A stretch of DNA of 64,000 nt from Bacillus sp. AFS073361 (GCF_002567005.1 NZ_NUZU01000037.1:245108-309107); one strand, 5' to 3'; numbered from the stretch's first letter, positions 34,344 to 43,757 are shown. Numbers and translations are program-made. The notes: generated by a model from the sequence alone, not told the origin.

Positions 34344-35618
34344 TTATTGAGAAAGTGAATTCGATTTTGTGATGGTTGTTGATTCCGGCACGCGCAGTAG
34401 AATGGTGCCTCCGATAATGAAGAGAAGAATTAAGCTAAACACACCGCTGTTTGTATTTCCAGTAATCTGAGCCGTGAATCCAACCAGGAATGGCCCTAAT
34501 ATCGCTGCAAATTTATAAAAAATACTATAAAAACCAAAGAACTCATTGGCATTTTCCTTTGGAACGAGTTTGGCAAAATAGGAACGGCTTAGGGCCTGGA
34601 TCCCCCCTTGTGAAGATGCCACGAGCATCGCTAAGATCCAAAAATCTAATGTGGTCTTTAAGAAATAGGCATACGTACATATGACAATATAAACAAAGAT
34701 TCCCACGAGCAGCATTGTTTTGCCTTTGAATTTATCGGCAAGTTTTCCATATAAAATGGCAAATGGTGCAGCCACTACTTGTGTCGCAAATAATATTATT
34801 AAGAGGTTAGTAGATGTAATGCCTAGGTCAGAACCATAGGCTGTCGACATGGTAATAATTGTATTTACACCATCAATATAAAAGAAATAAGCTACTAAGA
34901 ACAGAAACAATGGTCTGTACAATTTGATTTTTTTGAAGGTGTCAAACAATTGTTTAAAGCCATTGGAAATCGGGTTTGGCACTGGTTCTTTATAATAAAC
35001 CTGCTGAACATTTTTAAGCATTGGTATCGTGAACAATCCCCACCATAAGGCAGTAATCGCAAAGGCCGCTTGACTTGCGACAGTCACAGATAGGGGGATG
35101 AAACTTTGCTGGGATAATATAATAAGTGCAATACTAATGATAAAAGGGATGGTGCTGCCGATATAACCCATCGCATAGCCTCGTGAGGATACTTGATTCA
35201 TCCGATCCTCAGTCGTTACATCGACTAGAAAGGCATCATAGAATATATTTGTCCCCCCAAACCCAATAACGGTTACCATATAGCAAATTAATAAAAAAAG
35301 CCATTGATTACTTGGGACCACTGCGAGCAGCAGGGTAAAAACAATTCCTAATGTAAAGAAAAAGGTAAACAGGCGTTTTTTTAATCCTTTGAAATCGGCT
35401 ATACTTCCCAATATTGGGGCACAAAGCGAAATAAGGAGGGTAGCAAATGAATTAGCATAGCCCCAATAAGCTGTGGAAGTCGAAGCTGCAAGTCCTGCCT
35501 CTTTCGCCGCTGCTTTAAAATACAATGGAAATATGGCTGTGGTTATGAGGATGGAATAAGCAGAGTTTGCCCAATCATATAAAACCCAGCTCTTTTCTTG
35601 CTTTGACATCCGGCTCAT
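34344..35618 (-). CDS. MFS transporter, UMF1/Atg22-like
   Basis: 424 residues, about 12 membrane helices. The start KSWVLYDWANSAYSILITTA is the diagnostic opening of the UMF1 (Atg22-like) family, and FYDAFLVDVTTEDRMNQVSS followed by RGYAMGYIGS is the conserved central loop. Eukaryotic Atg22 exports vacuolar amino acids; bacterial members are uncharacterised. AAGGGGG lies 7 bases before the ATG. The phosphodiesterase gene ends 14 bases upstream, so the two form an operon with the phosphodiesterase first. Confidence 0.88.
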   Translation of the reverse strand: MSRMSKQEKSWVLYDWANSAYSILITTAIFPLYFKAAAKEAGLAASTSTAYWGYANSFATLLISLCAPILGSIADFKGLKKRLFTFFFTLGIVFTLLLAVVPSNQWLFLLICYMVTVIGFGGTNIFYDAFLVDVTTEDRMNQVSSRGYAMGYIGSTIPFIISIALIILSQQSFIPLSVTVASQAAFAITALWWGLFTIPMLKNVQQVYYKEPVPNPISNGFKQLFDTFKKIKLYRPLFLFLVAYFFYIDGVNTIITMSTAYGSDLGITSTNLLIILFATQVVAAPFAILYGKLADKFKGKTMLLVGIFVYIVICTYAYFLKTTLDFWILAMLVASSQGGIQALSRSYFAKLVPKENANEFFGFYSIFYKFAAILGPFLVGFTAQITGNTNSGVFSLILLFIIGGTILLRVPESTTITKSNSLSQ

Positions 35619-35632
35619 AGATTTTCCCCCTT

Positions 35633-36940
35633 TTAAAATTTCAAAAGCTCTTCGATAACCCTTCCATCTGTCTGGCCTAAATCTAATCCAAGAAGACGGG
35701 CAAATGTGGGGCCTTCATCAATGAGACGGATTGAAGGCAGGGTGCCTGCTTGAATTCCTTTTCCAGCTGCCATAAAAATAGTTCCATATTCTTCTTTTTC
35801 TGGTGAATAGCCGTGACATGCTAATGTGTACTTATGATCCTTGCTGACATCCTCCTTCGTAATGGTTTTGATAAATTCCCCCTCGTAGTCTTCTAAAAAG
35901 AAATATCCTCTTTGTGCTTCAAGCATAAACGCACAAGCTCCATCTGCTCCTTTTTCTGAAGCTTGTGCACCGGTTAAAGCGGATTCAATACCGTTTTCTG
36001 GATTCTGAACCAAGGAATCTACTAATCGTTTTACTTCACTTAATGTTGCAGTATCGTGAATGTCTTTAATGTAAATATATGCAGAGCCATCACAACTTTT
36101 ACAATACGCCTTCCAATTAATTATTTTCCCTTTTCCGTTCGAGGTGATCAAACCTTGCTCATGGAATAAAACATTGAGGTTTATCGCTTTATTTTCATCT
36201 AAGGCACTATGGTCACCTAATGCCACCACCGTAGAATTCTCATAAATGCTACTTTCTTTTAAGGCACTGATAATCCTGCCAAGCCTGGAATTATGACGTT
36301 CGATTGCCGCCAGAGCTTCCTTGGATGAGAACCCATGATAATGACGCTGTGTATCTAAATCGGTAAAGTGAACCATTAATAGATTTGGTTTCTTAGTTTT
36401 AATCGTATCGACAGTTGACTCTAGGACAAAGTCATCCAATTCCGGTTGATTTAGCCCTTTACGGATATGTCCGTATTTTCGATTAAGGTCCCATTGAAAA
36501 CGGGGACTGCCGCTCATCAGCGAAACAAGAATTTGGTTATGCCAAGGGCGGTTCGCAAAAATTTCTGGCATATTGTAGTCAATATTTGCTTTCGCCGTAA
36601 CGGGCCACAATAGGGCAGCCGTCTTCAGATTGGCTTTCTTCGCCTCATCATACAACGTGGTCCCTTGTATACAATCCCTGTACCAATTCCAATCGGGAGA
36701 AAGTCTTCCAGGCTGTAAAAGGGTATTACTAATGACCCCATGCCGATTTGGATAATTACCCGTCACAATTGTTGAGTGACAAGGATAGGTGACCGATGGG
36801 TAAATTGATTTGACATTTTTGACCAAGGCACCATTTTTTAAAATGGAATGAAAGTGTGGGAGTTCGGTTAATAGTGGAAAATCTAAAGCTGAAAGGCAAT
36901 CAAATGAAATGATAATTAAATGGTCGGTCAATCGATTCAT
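35633..36940 (-). CDS. alkaline-phosphatase-superfamily nucleotide pyrophosphatase/phosphodiesterase
   Basis: 435-residue type I phosphodiesterase. Metal ligand Asp14 in IISFDCLSA, nucleophile Thr51 in YPSVTYPCHSTIVTG, then Asp and His in HFTDLDTQRHYHG, Asp-His in ALGDHSALDE and the last metal His in LACHGYSPEKEE. These match the ENPP/AP-superfamily Zn site. There is no signal peptide, so it is predicted to be cytosolic. GGAGG precedes the start. It is cotranscribed with the Atg22-type carrier; a joint role in importing or exporting a phosphodiester-derived product is possible but unproven. Confidence 0.88.
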   Translation of the reverse strand: MNRLTDHLIIISFDCLSALDFPLLTELPHFHSILKNGALVKNVKSIYPSVTYPCHSTIVTGNYPNRHGVISNTLLQPGRLSPDWNWYRDCIQGTTLYDEAKKANLKTAALLWPVTAKANIDYNMPEIFANRPWHNQILVSLMSGSPRFQWDLNRKYGHIRKGLNQPELDDFVLESTVDTIKTKKPNLLMVHFTDLDTQRHYHGFSSKEALAAIERHNSRLGRIISALKESSIYENSTVVALGDHSALDENKAINLNVLFHEQGLITSNGKGKIINWKAYCKSCDGSAYIYIKDIHDTATLSEVKRLVDSLVQNPENGIESALTGAQASEKGADGACAFMLEAQRGYFFLEDYEGEFIKTITKEDVSKDHKYTLACHGYSPEKEEYGTIFMAAGKGIQAGTLPSIRLIDEGPTFARLLGLDLGQTDGRVIEELLKF

Positions 36941-37124
36941 AAAATGAAAAACCTCCGAAAAAGTCTAACAGATACTTCCATTGTACTACAGGCAGGAGGA
37001 AATGGAAGAATTCGTACGAATTTTTACAAAATTTTCGAAAAACAATAAAATCCTTACTATTTTATTGGAAGGTTTTTCTAGTATAATGATATTAGCAAAA
37101 TTTGGGTTTAAAGGAGGTTGGGAG

Positions 37125-38042
37125 ATGGCAAGTTTTCGAAGTTTTTTGATTGAGAAAGGAATTAAACTTTCGGTCGAACGAGCGTTAAGGAAGGGTATTT
37201 CAGAAAGGGGAATGCAGGAAAAAAGGCAAATGCTGGACACGGTTGCTAGAAAGCTAGCTAAACTGCCGAAAGACTGTAAGGTTCAGAAATTGGAAATTGA
37301 AGGATTGTACGCTGAATGGATTTCCTCCGAAAACAGTTCGGAAGAAAAAGTAATCCTTTATTTACATGGCGGAGGATATGCATTTTGCTCAGCTAATACC
37401 CATCGACCACTTGCAGCTAGTATCGGGAAGGCAGCTGGTATGAAGGTTCTTTTTCCAGAATATCGTCTCGCACCGGAACATCCTTTTCCTGCTGCCATTG
37501 AAGATGCCGTCATTGTGTACCGCTGGCTCTTGCGTCAAGGGTATGATCCAGCCAATATTATTTTTGCAGGTGATTCAGCAGGCGGGGGCTTAAGTGTAGC
37601 AGCCACCTTAGTCTTAAGAGATCAGAATGAGCCGCTGCCACGGGCAATAGTTTGTTTATCACCATGGGTCGACTTAACCAGCAGCGGGGAAAGTTATCGG
37701 AAAAATAAAGTGGTGGATCCTTATCTAACGATTCAAGGTGTTAAAGATGCCGCGCTAATGTATTCAGGGCATAAGACTCCCCTCGATCATCCGCTTATTT
37801 CACCTGTCTTTGCAGACCTTACTGGTTTCCCGCCCTTATTTATCCAAGCAGGGAATCATGAAATTTTGCAAAGTGACGCGGAGCTGCTGGCAAAAAAAGC
37901 ACGGCAGACAGGCGTAAAGGTCACCTTTAAAATATGGGACAAAATGTGGCATGTTTGGCAGATTAGTGGTGATCGATTACCAGAGGCGAAGAAGGCTTTA
38001 GGTGAAATAGGAGACTTTATAAAAAAAGTATTCTATTCATAA
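37125..38042 (+). CDS. alpha/beta hydrolase, hormone-sensitive-lipase family esterase
   Basis: 305-residue esterase from the ATG at 37125, which follows AAAGGAGG by 7 bases; the frame is open to 36981 but that extension has no ribosome site. Oxyanion-hole motif HGGG (81-84) in YLHGGGYAF, nucleophile Ser151 in FAGDSAGGG, an acidic segment AGNHEILQSDAE holding the catalytic acid, and His in KMWHVWQ. This is the HSL (bacterial family IV) lineage that hydrolyses short acyl esters. Divergent from the phosphodiesterase gene; own terminator. Confidence 0.9.
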   Translation: MASFRSFLIEKGIKLSVERALRKGISERGMQEKRQMLDTVARKLAKLPKDCKVQKLEIEGLYAEWISSENSSEEKVILYLHGGGYAFCSANTHRPLAASIGKAAGMKVLFPEYRLAPEHPFPAAIEDAVIVYRWLLRQGYDPANIIFAGDSAGGGLSVAATLVLRDQNEPLPRAIVCLSPWVDLTSSGESYRKNKVVDPYLTIQGVKDAALMYSGHKTPLDHPLISPVFADLTGFPPLFIQAGNHEILQSDAELLAKKARQTGVKVTFKIWDKMWHVWQISGDRLPEAKKALGEIGDFIKKVFYS

Positions 38043-38051
38043 AAAAACAGT

Positions 38052-38081
38052 ACTCCTGCACCGTAATTGCAGGAGTTTTTC
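38052..38081 (+). terminator. esterase gene terminator
   Basis: ACTCCTGCA/TGCAGGAGT stem, loop CCGTAAT, then TTTT. Confidence 0.87.
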
Positions 38082-38194
38082 ACGTGTTGATCATTCAATA
38101 TTTACACCATGAACTTTATGAACAAAATGGTAATTAAGTTTTTAATGCCGTTTAAATGAATAATCTATGAAATCTTAAAAATTTTTGTAAAATT

Positions 38195-38208
38195 AAGAAA
38201 ACGTTTAC
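38195..38208. promoter_or_regulatory. cre site (CcpA) upstream of the TctCBA operon
   Basis: AGAAAACGTTTACA agrees with the TGWAANCGNTNWCA consensus at 13 of 14 positions (first base differs). It lies just before the tctC ribosome site, a repressing position. Confidence 0.7.
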
Positions 38209-38223
38209 AAAGGGGGAAATGAA

Positions 38224-39252
38224 ATGTTTTCGATGAAAAGAATTTCAGCAGTTATGTGTGCAGGAGCTTTGGCACTAAGTTTGGGGGCTTGCAGCAGTAA
38301 AGAAACTGCGAGCTCAGGGAAAAAAGAGGCAGGAACTGGTTATCCAACTAAAGCGATTAGTGTTGTCGCACCTTCTGGAGCAGGTGGAGGCTGGGATTTA
38401 ACCGCTCGATCGTTCACAAAAGTGCTAAGCGAAACAAAGCTAGTAAAACAACCATTAACTGTTGAGAACAAGCCTGGCGGTGGTGGAGCCGTATTTATGG
38501 CAGAATATGCCACCCAGCAGGCAGAAAATAACGATATGTTGTTTGTCAATTCACCGCCAATTATTATCAACAATTTAAAGAAAGAAGGAAACAGCCCGTA
38601 CGGTTATATAAATACCACTCCATTAGCACAGTTAACGAAAGACTATGGCGCGATTGTTGTCAAAACTGATTCCAAATTTAAAGATCTAAAGTCAGTTTTG
38701 GAAGAGGTTAAAAAGGATCCTGCAAAGTTAACATTTGCAGGAGGTTCCGCACCGGGCTCAATGGACCATTTAGTTTCGATTCTACCAGCCTATAAATACG
38801 GGGTGGACCCAACTAAAATTAAATATGTTTCCTATGATGGCGGTGGAGAAGCCATTACAGCATTACTTGGAGGAAACGCAGATGTCATTGGAACAGATGC
38901 CTCTAGTGTGAAAGAATTCCTTAAAGCTGGTAAAGTTCGCGTGCTTGCAATTACTTCATCTGAACGTTTAGCTGGTGATTTTAAAGATGTTCCAACTGCG
39001 AAGGAACAAGGTGTTGATGCAGAATTTACAATTTGGCGTGGAGTTTTTGGACCTGAAAAAATGTCAGCGGAAGCAAAATCATATTGGGAAAAAACAATCG
39101 ATAAATTAGTCCAATCACCTGAATGGAAGAAGGAAGTTGAGACACAAGGCTGGGAATTAGAATATAAAAACGGTGCAGATTTTAAAAAGTTCTTAGAAGA
39201 CCAAGAAACACAAGTTCAACAATTATTAGAAGCATTAGGAATGCAGAAGTAA
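38224..39252 (+). CDS. tctC: tripartite tricarboxylate transporter substrate-binding lipoprotein
   Basis: Extracytoplasmic solute-binding protein of the TTT family (Bug/TctC fold), 342 residues. Signal peptide with lipobox LSLGAC and Cys23 as the lipid site. Mature protein has YPTKAISVVAPSGAGGGWDL at the start, the two ligand-binding loops typical of the family (PSGAGGGWD and FAGGSAPGSMDHL) and WRGVFGPEKMS further on. It delivers a carboxylate to TctA/TctB. First gene of tctCBA, with AAAGGGGG 7 bases before the ATG and a cre site further up. Citrate is the classic ligand; the real one is not readable. Confidence 0.93.
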   Translation: MFSMKRISAVMCAGALALSLGACSSKETASSGKKEAGTGYPTKAISVVAPSGAGGGWDLTARSFTKVLSETKLVKQPLTVENKPGGGGAVFMAEYATQQAENNDMLFVNSPPIIINNLKKEGNSPYGYINTTPLAQLTKDYGAIVVKTDSKFKDLKSVLEEVKKDPAKLTFAGGSAPGSMDHLVSILPAYKYGVDPTKIKYVSYDGGGEAITALLGGNADVIGTDASSVKEFLKAGKVRVLAITSSERLAGDFKDVPTAKEQGVDAEFTIWRGVFGPEKMSAEAKSYWEKTIDKLVQSPEWKKEVETQGWELEYKNGADFKKFLEDQETQVQQLLEALGMQK

Positions 39253-39321
39253 TTAAAGAGGGAAGGATGGACTTTCTCCTTCCCTTTCATATTTTAATGT
39301 AAACGGATTGGAGGGATTTAA

Positions 39322-39777
39322 ATGGACATTAAATTTGATCGTATAGCTGCTATATTGTTTCTAACTGTAGGAACCTTATTTATTATCGGAAGCAGGAATA
39401 TTGCCAGCTCCTCATATGGGAGTGTAGTGGGTCCGGATATCTTTCCATTATTTCTCGGGGGAATGTTAGTGATCTTAAGTATTCGCTTATTTTATGAAAC
39501 CTTTAGTGGAAAAAAGCAGGAGAAGGAAAAAGAAAAATTGCAGTACAAGCCTTTTATCATCATTTTTATTGCCACTCTCGTTTATATTTTGACGCTAGAA
39601 TCCGTGGGCTACGTGATCACAACCTTCCTATTTCTTTTTGTCTGCTTTCAAACAATGGAACGAGGAAAATGGCTTACCTCACTATTCATTTCTGGAGGTT
39701 TCTCTGCCTTTGTTTATTTCATATTTGTCGAAGTCCTAAAAGGAACACTTCCAGGGTGGCCAATTTGGTTTAATTGA
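39322..39777 (+). CDS. tctB: tripartite tricarboxylate transporter small membrane subunit
   Basis: 151 residues with four membrane helices (about 8-25, 38-57, 73-95, 110-145). The opening FDRIAAILFLTVGTLFIIGS and the central VVGPDIFPLFLGGMLVI match TctB. Sits between the binding protein and the large permease, as in all TTT operons. GGAGG precedes the ATG. After its stop comes a 52-base gap that contains a dispersed palindromic repeat (39786). Confidence 0.88.
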   Translation: MDIKFDRIAAILFLTVGTLFIIGSRNIASSSYGSVVGPDIFPLFLGGMLVILSIRLFYETFSGKKQEKEKEKLQYKPFIIIFIATLVYILTLESVGYVITTFLFLFVCFQTMERGKWLTSLFISGGFSAFVYFIFVEVLKGTLPGWPIWFN

Positions 39778-39785
39778 TTAGATAA

Positions 39786-39800
39786 TGGTGTCAGGCACCA
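39786..39800. repeat. dispersed palindromic element, copy 1
   Basis: TGGTGTCAGGCACCA, arms TGGTG/CACCA, between tctB and tctA. An identical 15-mer occurs at 60659-60673. If read as part of the next ORF it would only encode a spurious upstream extension. Confidence 0.7.
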
Positions 39801-39829
39801 TATTATTTAGGATGAAAGGAGGAGATAGA

Positions 39830-41356
39830 ATGAATACTCTGGATTATTTGTTGCACGGATTTGGTTCTGCACTTATTTGGTATAATTTGATTTTTGCTTT
39901 TGTTGGGGTATTAATTGGGACAGCTGTCGGGGTGTTACCGGGGATTGGCCCAATGAGCGGTGTTGCCTTACTTATTCCTGTTACTGCTTCCATTACAGGA
40001 GGTCTTCCTCCTGAGCAAGCGGCTACGAGCGCTATTATTCTCCTTGCTGGTGTATACTACGGGGCTATGTATGGAGGATCGACTACTTCTATTCTATTAA
40101 ATACTCCTGGAGAGTCATCGTCCGTAGTGACCACATTAGATGGTTACCAAATGGCTAAGAAAGGAAGGGCAGGGAGTGCCTTGTCAATTGCCGCGATTGG
40201 GTCGTTTGTGGCGGGAATCGTGACATTAATTGCCCTAATTGTTTTGGCGAAACCATTGTCAAATCTAGCCCTTAAATTCGGACCCGCTGAATATTTCTCG
40301 CTTATGCTATTAGGCCTTGGGGCTGTTAGTGGGTTGGCAGGTAAGTCCGTTACGAAAGCATTGATTATGACGGTAAGTGGGCTGCTGCTTGCTACAATCG
40401 GAATTGACAATGTTTCAGGGATTGGTCGGTTTACCTTTAATATCCCTTGGTTATATCAAGGCATTGAATTCTTAACGATTGCGGTAGGCTTGTTTGCCCT
40501 AGGAGAGGTATTCAAAACGATCTTAGAAAAAGAAGAAGAAGATACACAAATGGCAAAGATTAATAATTTAATCCCTTCTAAAGAAGAGTTGAAAGAATCG
40601 GCCGCACCAATCGCTAGAGGTTCCATCTTAGGTTTCTTTATCGGGATTTTACCCGGAGCGGGCGCGACTCTAGCATCTTTTTTTTCGTACATTTTAGAAA
40701 AGAAGATAGCTAAAGACCCATCTAAATTTGGAACGGGTGCCATTGCTGGTGTGGCAGCGCCGGAATCGGCAAACAATGCGGCCTCAGGCGGAGCAATGAT
40801 TCCATTATTAACCTTAGGAATTCCAGGCTCGGGTACAACCGCCATCCTGATGGGGGCACTGATGATGTATAATGTTCAGCCAGGTCCGTTATTATTTGAA
40901 GATCATCCCCAAGTTGCGTGGGGGTTGATTGCTAGTATGTTTATTGGAAATATCATGTTGCTCATACTTAACCTGCCGCTCGTAAAGGTTTTTGCAAAAA
41001 TTATTCAGACCCCAAAGCGGTATTTAATTCCTCTTATTATTGCAATCTCTATTTTCGGCGTTTATGCAGTACAAGTCTCAGTTTATGACCTGTTACTATT
41101 ATTAGGCTGCGGTGTCATTGGCTATTTCTTAAATAAACATGATTACCCGATTGCCCCATTAGTGTTAGGACTTGTTTTAGGGCCAATGGTTGAGAATAAT
41201 CTGCGTCGGGCTTTAACGATTTTCAATGGAGATTTTGGACCATTTTTCACTCGTCCGATTTCATTAGGATTCTTAATTATGACGCTTCTTTGGTTGGTGA
41301 TTCCGGTATTAATGAAGATGAGAGGAAAAAATGTGGTCATAAATGAAGAAGGATGA
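39830..41356 (+). CDS. tctA: tripartite tricarboxylate transporter large membrane subunit
   Basis: 508-residue, 12-helix permease of the TTT family. Signatures: GTAVGVLPGIGPMSGVALL near the start, YYGAMYGGSTTSILLNTPGE, the diagnostic TctA motif, and in the second half FFIGILPGAGATLASFFSY and GIPGSGTTAILMGALM, showing the internal duplication. Start ATG 39830 follows AAAGGAGG by 7 bases; the frame is open to 39785 across the palindromic repeat but that is not translated in my view. Works with TctC and TctB; regulated by the downstream kinase/regulator pair. Confidence 0.93.
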   Translation: MNTLDYLLHGFGSALIWYNLIFAFVGVLIGTAVGVLPGIGPMSGVALLIPVTASITGGLPPEQAATSAIILLAGVYYGAMYGGSTTSILLNTPGESSSVVTTLDGYQMAKKGRAGSALSIAAIGSFVAGIVTLIALIVLAKPLSNLALKFGPAEYFSLMLLGLGAVSGLAGKSVTKALIMTVSGLLLATIGIDNVSGIGRFTFNIPWLYQGIEFLTIAVGLFALGEVFKTILEKEEEDTQMAKINNLIPSKEELKESAAPIARGSILGFFIGILPGAGATLASFFSYILEKKIAKDPSKFGTGAIAGVAAPESANNAASGGAMIPLLTLGIPGSGTTAILMGALMMYNVQPGPLLFEDHPQVAWGLIASMFIGNIMLLILNLPLVKVFAKIIQTPKRYLIPLIIAISIFGVYAVQVSVYDLLLLLGCGVIGYFLNKHDYPIAPLVLGLVLGPMVENNLRRALTIFNGDFGPFFTRPISLGFLIMTLLWLVIPVLMKMRGKNVVINEEG

Positions 41357-41380
41357 CATTCAAAAAGTTCTGATTATTTC

Positions 41381-41411
41381 AAAAAACTCCTTTTTTTAAG
41401 GAGTTTTTTTC
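41381..41411 (+). terminator. tctCBA terminator
   Basis: AAAAAACTCCTT/AAGGAGTTTTTT stem followed by T; separates the transporter from the two-component genes, though read-through is possible. Confidence 0.85.
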
Positions 41412-41437
41412 TATATGATAGAAGTAGAGGTGCATGT

Positions 41438-43063
41438 ATGCGATTACATACGAAATTAATGCTAGGCATTTTTATAGTAATTATCTTCATCGGCGGGATT
41501 TTCGAACTAACCTTTAAAAATATTATGGAATCCAATCTTAAGCATGAAAAAGGAACGAAGGCCTTATCTGTGGCTCAGTCCATTTCAAATATGCCTGAGA
41601 TACAAAAAGCTTTTTCTAATAAAAACCCTTCTGTCATTATTCAACCAATCGCCGAAAAAATTCGCAAACAGGTTGGTGCGGAATTTATTGTTATCGGTAA
41701 TCGCCAGGAAATTCGCTATTCTCATCCCGATCCTAACCGTTTAGGGAAAAAAATGGTGGGTGGAGATAATCAGCGAGTCTTTAAAGGAGAATCGGTTATC
41801 TCTGATTCAATCGGAACTCTCGGTCCTTCTCTAAGAGGGAAAGCGCCTATTTTTAGTGAGGGCAAAGTAATTGGTGTTGTTTCAGTAGGTTATCTTCAAA
41901 CAGATATTGAAAAAGAAGTAGGAAAGATACGAAGGAAAATTTTTATCACCACCATGATTATTTTACTAGGAGGATTACTAGCCGCATTATTAATCTCGTT
42001 AAATATAAAAAGAGCTATTTTTGGACTTGAACCGAAAGAAATCGCCTGGATGTACCAGGAAAAACATGCCATATTAGAATCCATCCATGAGGGAATTATC
42101 GCCATCGATACGAATGGACGAATAACCGTCGTCAATGAAACTGCACATAAAATTCTCAATGTTCCATTAAACGTTCTCCTCCGTGGAAAGAAGATTGATG
42201 ATATTATTGAAAATACTCATCTATATGAAGTAGTTCGGACAGGGTTGGCAGAGTATGATCGGGAATTTACGATTTGGGGTGAGATATTTTTGGTGAATCG
42301 TATCCCTATTTTTAATAAAAAAGACGAGGTAATTGGAGCTGTTGCCAGCTTCAGAAACAAGTCAGAGTTATCTAATTTGATTCAGGAATTGTCTCATGTT
42401 AGAGCATATGCCGAAGGCCTGCGGGCTCAGACACATGAGTATTCCAACCGGCTCTATACACTGCTAGGTTTGATCCAGCTTGGTTCCTATAAGGAAGCGA
42501 TTGATTTCATTTCAAGAGAAGTGGATGTTGCGCAAGGATTTATTAGTTTCTTAATGAAGGAAATTCCCGATCCAATTATAGCTGGATTTATTTTAGGAAA
42601 GGTTAGTTTAGCCAGTGAATTGAAGATTCTTCTTACAATCGAACGTGACAGCAGTTTTAGAGATTTACCTGAAGAAATCAGCCGGGATACCTTGGTGACG
42701 ATTATCGGTAACCTTGTTAATAATGCTTTTGATGCTGTAAGAGAAAATGGGAAGGTAGAAAAAAGAGTTTCTCTGTTTCTTACCGACTTAGGAAAAGATC
42801 TGATTATCGAAATTGAAGATAACGGGAAAGGCATAAACAACAGCATTGGTGAAAAAATTTTCCAAAATGGCTTTTCTACAAAAAATCGTCAAAGCAATTC
42901 CGGAATCGGGTTAATCCTTGTAAAAGAAGCAATTGCAGGTTTAGGGGGATATATAACCTTTTCCTCGCATGAAGGCGAAGGGACGATTTTCACAGTTGTG
43001 ATTCCAAAACACAGGGGGTGTTTAAATGAATCTGAAACCCAATATAGAAGTGTTAATAGTTGA
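41438..43063 (+). CDS. CitA/DcuS-family sensor histidine kinase
   Basis: 541-residue membrane sensor of the carboxylate-sensing family (CitA, DcuS, MalK/DctS). Two helices (about 7-27 and 168-190) frame an extracytoplasmic PAS-like domain containing RYSHPDPNRLGKKMVGGD, the carboxylate-binding region. Then a cytosolic PAS (about 205-310), the SpoOB-type dimer helix with His333 in LRAQTHEYSNRLYTLLG and HATPase_c with NLVNNAFDAV, DNGKGI and NSGIGLILVKEA. It lies right after tctCBA and overlaps the response regulator gene by 38 bases, so it probably senses the TctCBA substrate. Confidence 0.92.
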   Translation: MRLHTKLMLGIFIVIIFIGGIFELTFKNIMESNLKHEKGTKALSVAQSISNMPEIQKAFSNKNPSVIIQPIAEKIRKQVGAEFIVIGNRQEIRYSHPDPNRLGKKMVGGDNQRVFKGESVISDSIGTLGPSLRGKAPIFSEGKVIGVVSVGYLQTDIEKEVGKIRRKIFITTMIILLGGLLAALLISLNIKRAIFGLEPKEIAWMYQEKHAILESIHEGIIAIDTNGRITVVNETAHKILNVPLNVLLRGKKIDDIIENTHLYEVVRTGLAEYDREFTIWGEIFLVNRIPIFNKKDEVIGAVASFRNKSELSNLIQELSHVRAYAEGLRAQTHEYSNRLYTLLGLIQLGSYKEAIDFISREVDVAQGFISFLMKEIPDPIIAGFILGKVSLASELKILLTIERDSSFRDLPEEISRDTLVTIIGNLVNNAFDAVRENGKVEKRVSLFLTDLGKDLIIEIEDNGKGINNSIGEKIFQNGFSTKNRQSNSGIGLILVKEAIAGLGGYITFSSHEGEGTIFTVVIPKHRGCLNESETQYRSVNS

Positions 43064-43757
43064 GGATGATTTACGGATTGCAGAAATTCAAAAACGGTTT
43101 ATCGAACAGATTCAAGGATTCCAAACAGTAGGAATTGCGGCAAGCTATTTAGAGGCAAAGACGTATATTGATTTATTACAGCCAGACTTACTTTTGTTAG
43201 ATGTCTATTTTCCGGATATGAATGGAATTGATTTGCTTAAAGAAACAAAGCAGCAAAGGAAGCAAATGGACGTGATCATGATCACTGCCACAAAAGAAAT
43301 TCATAAAGTGCAAGAGGCAATTAGTATTGGTGTTTTTGATTATATTATTAAACCTGTAGTGTTTGAGAGGTTTAAACAATCGTTGCTGAGGTATCAAGAA
43401 TATTCTACAAAGCTAGCAGAATTGAAGAATGAAAATCTCCATGTAACACAGCAACAGGTGGACAAGCTGCTGCGAAAAGAAATAGAGGGATCCAAAAAAG
43501 ATAAACCTTATCTGCCTAAGGGAATTGATCCACTGACGCTGGAAAAGGTACTCGAGGTTCTATCTAAGGTTGCTGATGGCTTAACGGCCGAGATAGTTGC
43601 TAAAGAAATAGGTGTAAGTAGAACGACCGCTAGAAGGTATCTTGAGCATCTCATGTCAGAGGAAAAAATTGAGGCAGATTTAGCCTACGGAACGGTCGGG
43701 CGCCCAGAACGTGTTTATTTGGTTAAGGAGGCAATCAAACAGCATAGCCACATCTAA
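43026..43757 (+). CDS. CitT/DctR-type response regulator
   Basis: 243 residues: receiver domain (1-125) with acidic Glu13/Asp14/Asp15, phospho-acceptor Asp59 in LLLLDVYFPDMNG, Thr87 and Lys109 (DYIIKP), followed by a linker and a helix-turn-helix (about 175-230) with VAKEIGVSRTTARRYLEHLM, as in CitT/DctR/MalR. ATG 43026 is preceded by AGGGGGTG and lies inside the end of the kinase gene, so the two are translationally coupled. Probable activator of tctCBA. It is a clear relative of the regulator at 63370. Confidence 0.93.
   Translation: MNLKPNIEVLIVEDDLRIAEIQKRFIEQIQGFQTVGIAASYLEAKTYIDLLQPDLLLLDVYFPDMNGIDLLKETKQQRKQMDVIMITATKEIHKVQEAISIGVFDYIIKPVVFERFKQSLLRYQEYSTKLAELKNENLHVTQQQVDKLLRKEIEGSKKDKPYLPKGIDPLTLEKVLEVLSKVADGLTAEIVAKEIGVSRTTARRYLEHLMSEEKIEADLAYGTVGRPERVYLVKEAIKQHSHI

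Noticed and set aside
36981..37124. 48-residue N-terminal extension of the esterase
   Set aside because: AAAGGAGG 7 bases before the internal ATG at 37125 and the family's normal length argue for the shorter form.
39785..39829. N-terminal extension of TctA across the palindromic repeat
   Set aside because: The ATG at 39830 has a perfect ribosome site and starts the normal family sequence.
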